Part shown: positions 4,497 to 5,544 of the stretch, in pieces
How positions within the stretch are numbered: the first letter of the stretch is position 1
How the letters are laid out: the number at the start of each line of letters is the position of its first letter
NCBI GenBank assembly: GCA_024860865.1
Contig: JACRDV010000028.1
Coordinates: forward strand, 1-5,544
Length of the DNA: 5,544 bases
Origin: JACRDV01 sp024860865 [NCBI: Methanobacteriota archaeon]
GTDB lineage: Archaea; JACRDV01
Direction: 5' to 3'
Program-made: the position numbers and the translations under genes
The notes under the pieces: generated by a model
What the model saw: only the letters and a program-made list of their open reading frames with translations
The model's database searches: none
Told to the model about the DNA's origin: nothing

Positions 4497-4946
4497 TTGA
4501 GCAACTTTACTCAGGTTAAAGTAACTGGCGTGTTCATGTCTGGTTCAGCTACGCCTCAGCCAGTAGTCCTGCTAGAAGATGGTAAGAAAAGATTTTTGCC
4601 TATTTTTATTGGAGTTGCAGAGGCGTTTTCAATCCAAGCTGCTTTATCTAAAAAAATCTCGCCTAGACCGCTAACACATGACCTTGTAGCAACTGTTCTT
4701 GATGAAATTGGAGTTAAAGTCAAACAAATCACTATTGATCAGCTTAAGGATGAGATTTTCTTTGCAAGACTTACTATTGAAACAAATGGCAAGCACAAAG
4801 AGATCGATGCTAGACCAAGCGACTGCATTGCTATTGCTTTACGAACTAGCGCTCCAATTTTTGTGGCTGAAGATGTAATGAAAGTAGCTAGTATAGCAAA
4901 AAATTTAATAAAAGACCAATTTGAGCAGCTAAATGGCTATGCTTAG
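4497..4946 (+). CDS. DUF151 / bifunctional nuclease family protein
   Basis: 149 residues, essentially one DUF151 (DNase-RNase, PF02577) domain. The family signature is clear: an N-terminal strand with GSATPQPVVLLEDGKKRFLPIFIG, then RPLTHDLVATVLDEIGVKV, a central LKDEIFFARLTI strand, and IDARPSDCIAIALRTSAPIFV close to the C-terminus. Plant and bacterial members have been reported to degrade DNA and RNA, and a Thermotoga member has a solved structure. Catalytic residues are not settled, so nuclease activity here is inferred only from family. There is no signal peptide or membrane segment, so it should be cytoplasmic. It starts at TTG, supported by GAGGAG, with its own TATA-like element 107 bases after the histone. 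It is convergent with pelota across a 111-base gap. Confidence 0.92.
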   Translation: MSNFTQVKVTGVFMSGSATPQPVVLLEDGKKRFLPIFIGVAEAFSIQAALSKKISPRPLTHDLVATVLDEIGVKVKQITIDQLKDEIFFARLTIETNGKHKEIDARPSDCIAIALRTSAPIFVAEDVMKVASIAKNLIKDQFEQLNGYA

Positions 4947-4979
4947 TTTTTAATTGCAACGATTTAAAACTAAAAAAAA
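4943..4979. terminator. Inverted repeat between convergent genes, likely bidirectional terminator
   Basis: TTAGTTTT (4943-4950) and AAAACTAA (4966-4973) form an 8-bp perfect inverted repeat that begins at the end of the DUF151 stop region. T5 (4947-4951) serves the plus strand. The A8 run (4972-4979) becomes T8 on the minus strand, serving transcripts from pelota. Confidence 0.5.
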
Positions 4980-5025
4980 GATTATTTAGAGCTTAGATGG
5001 CTTTAATTAAAGAGATACTCCGCAT

Positions 5026-5050
5026 AAATCAAAAAAACATTTTTCGATTT
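5026..5050 (-). terminator. Terminator downstream of pelota
   Basis: AAATC (5026-5030) pairs with GATTT (5046-5050), with an A-run facing a T-run inside. On the minus strand T7 (5031-5037) comes about 20 bases after the pelota stop, suitable as a primary terminator. Confidence 0.45.
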
Positions 5051-5057
5051 AAATTTC

Positions 5058-5544
5058 TTAATGCTCTATTTTTAAAGGATATCTTAATAAAGCTGCTATT
5101 CCGCCTAAAGCAAGCAATTTTTTTCCAGATTCATGTTCAGTGCTGACGATTATTATCGCTCCGCGAGCTTTTCTAGCGGTTTCAAGAATTGAATCAATAT
5201 CAATAGCCTTTTCAAATCTAGCCTTCCGCAAGAACTCATCAGCTACTAGCAGCGTTTCAATAGCACCATAGTTTGCTGCCGTTTCAACTGCTTCAAACCC
5301 ATAAGTTGCTAAATTTGAATCCTTCCCAATTTCTTCAAAAACTCTTTCAACTAATGTTGTTTCTTTTGCAACTCTAGTTTCTTTAACTACTCTATCTATT
5401 ATGCCCCGCTTGATAGCTTCCTGTACGCCAGCTGTTCCAACTGCACTCACTGTCTCAACTGAAGTCTTAGAAGCGATCTCTAGATATTTCTCTTTTAATA
5501 AATCAAAAAATTCATTTTTAACAAAGCCTGGCCCAGCTATAACA
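5058..5544 (-). CDS. pelA: Pelota homologue, C-terminal part (partial at window edge)
   Basis: Pelota is the archaeal/eukaryotic eRF1 paralogue that enters the A site of stalled ribosomes and, with ABCE1, splits them for rescue and mRNA quality control. Here 162 codons are visible; the N-terminal half lies beyond the right edge. The visible part begins in domain 2 (VIAGPGFVKNEFFDLLKEK) and continues into domain 3, with GAIETLLVADEFLRKA, a segment of VSTEHESGKKL and the ending LGGIAALLRYPLKIEH, all typical of pelota. The GGQ release motif of eRF1 is absent from what is seen, as expected. A GTG at 5450 could be mistaken for a start, but the frame is open to the window edge and the upstream residues fit the family. 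The stop is TAA 5058-5060. Convergent with the DUF151 gene. Confidence 0.95.
   Translation of the reverse strand, partial: VIAGPGFVKNEFFDLLKEKYLEIASKTSVETVSAVGTAGVQEAIKRGIIDRVVKETRVAKETTLVERVFEEIGKDSNLATYGFEAVETAANYGAIETLLVADEFLRKARFEKAIDIDSILETARKARGAIIIVSTEHESGKKLLALGGIAALLRYPLKIEH

Noticed and set aside
4077-4519. Open frames opposite and downstream of the histone (4077-4298 minus, 4328-4519 plus)
   Set aside because: The first is antisense to the histone. The second is an out-of-frame run through the histone end and the next promoter with no ribosome site.
5058-5450. Independent 130-residue gene starting at GTG 5450
   Set aside because: The frame is open from the GTG to the window edge and the upstream residues (VIAGPGF...) are pelota domain 2, so the GTG is internal.

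Overview
The window is archaeal and AT-rich. The evidence is a class I lysyl-tRNA synthetase, a histone-fold protein of the HMfB type, the C-terminal part of pelota, TATA-type promoters about 26 bases from inferred start points, T-run terminators, and what looks like a C/D box guide RNA. Euryarchaeota or a DPANN lineage would fit; the sequence does not decide between them.

Layout. Bases 1-73 hold the 3' tail of a gene that began outside the window. Bases 74-604 are about 530 bases with no convincing gene but with small hairpins and a candidate promoter. The class I lysyl-tRNA synthetase (614-2203, +) follows, and its stop codon overlaps that of a convergent, unrecognised 72-residue gene (2200-2418, -), which has a textbook TATA box. 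Bases 2459-2840 are mostly empty. At 2841-2907 on the minus strand lies a candidate C/D box sRNA with its own promoter and poly-T terminator. Its promoter is interleaved with that of the next gene, a radical SAM protein resembling COG2108 (2946-4031, +). Then come a histone (4180-4389, +), a DUF151/bifunctional nuclease family protein (4497-4946, +), and the C-terminal 162 codons of pelota (5058-5544, -, running off the window).

How the parts relate. Most recognisable genes serve information processing: tRNA charging, RNA modification guidance, chromatin and ribosome rescue. They do not look like one operon, because nearly every gene has its own TATA-like element and the plus-strand gaps exceed 100 bases. 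Several inferred transcripts have leaders of about 10 bases or fewer, with the Shine-Dalgarno sequence at the extreme 5' end or no leader at all. TTG start codons appear to be used for the synthetase and the DUF151 protein.

The most notable item is the guide RNA. On the minus strand, C, D', C' and D boxes occur with exactly 12 bases in both guide intervals, closed by a 5-bp GC stem that forms a predicted kink-turn and is followed by a T-run. Both D-type boxes read CAGA instead of CTGA.
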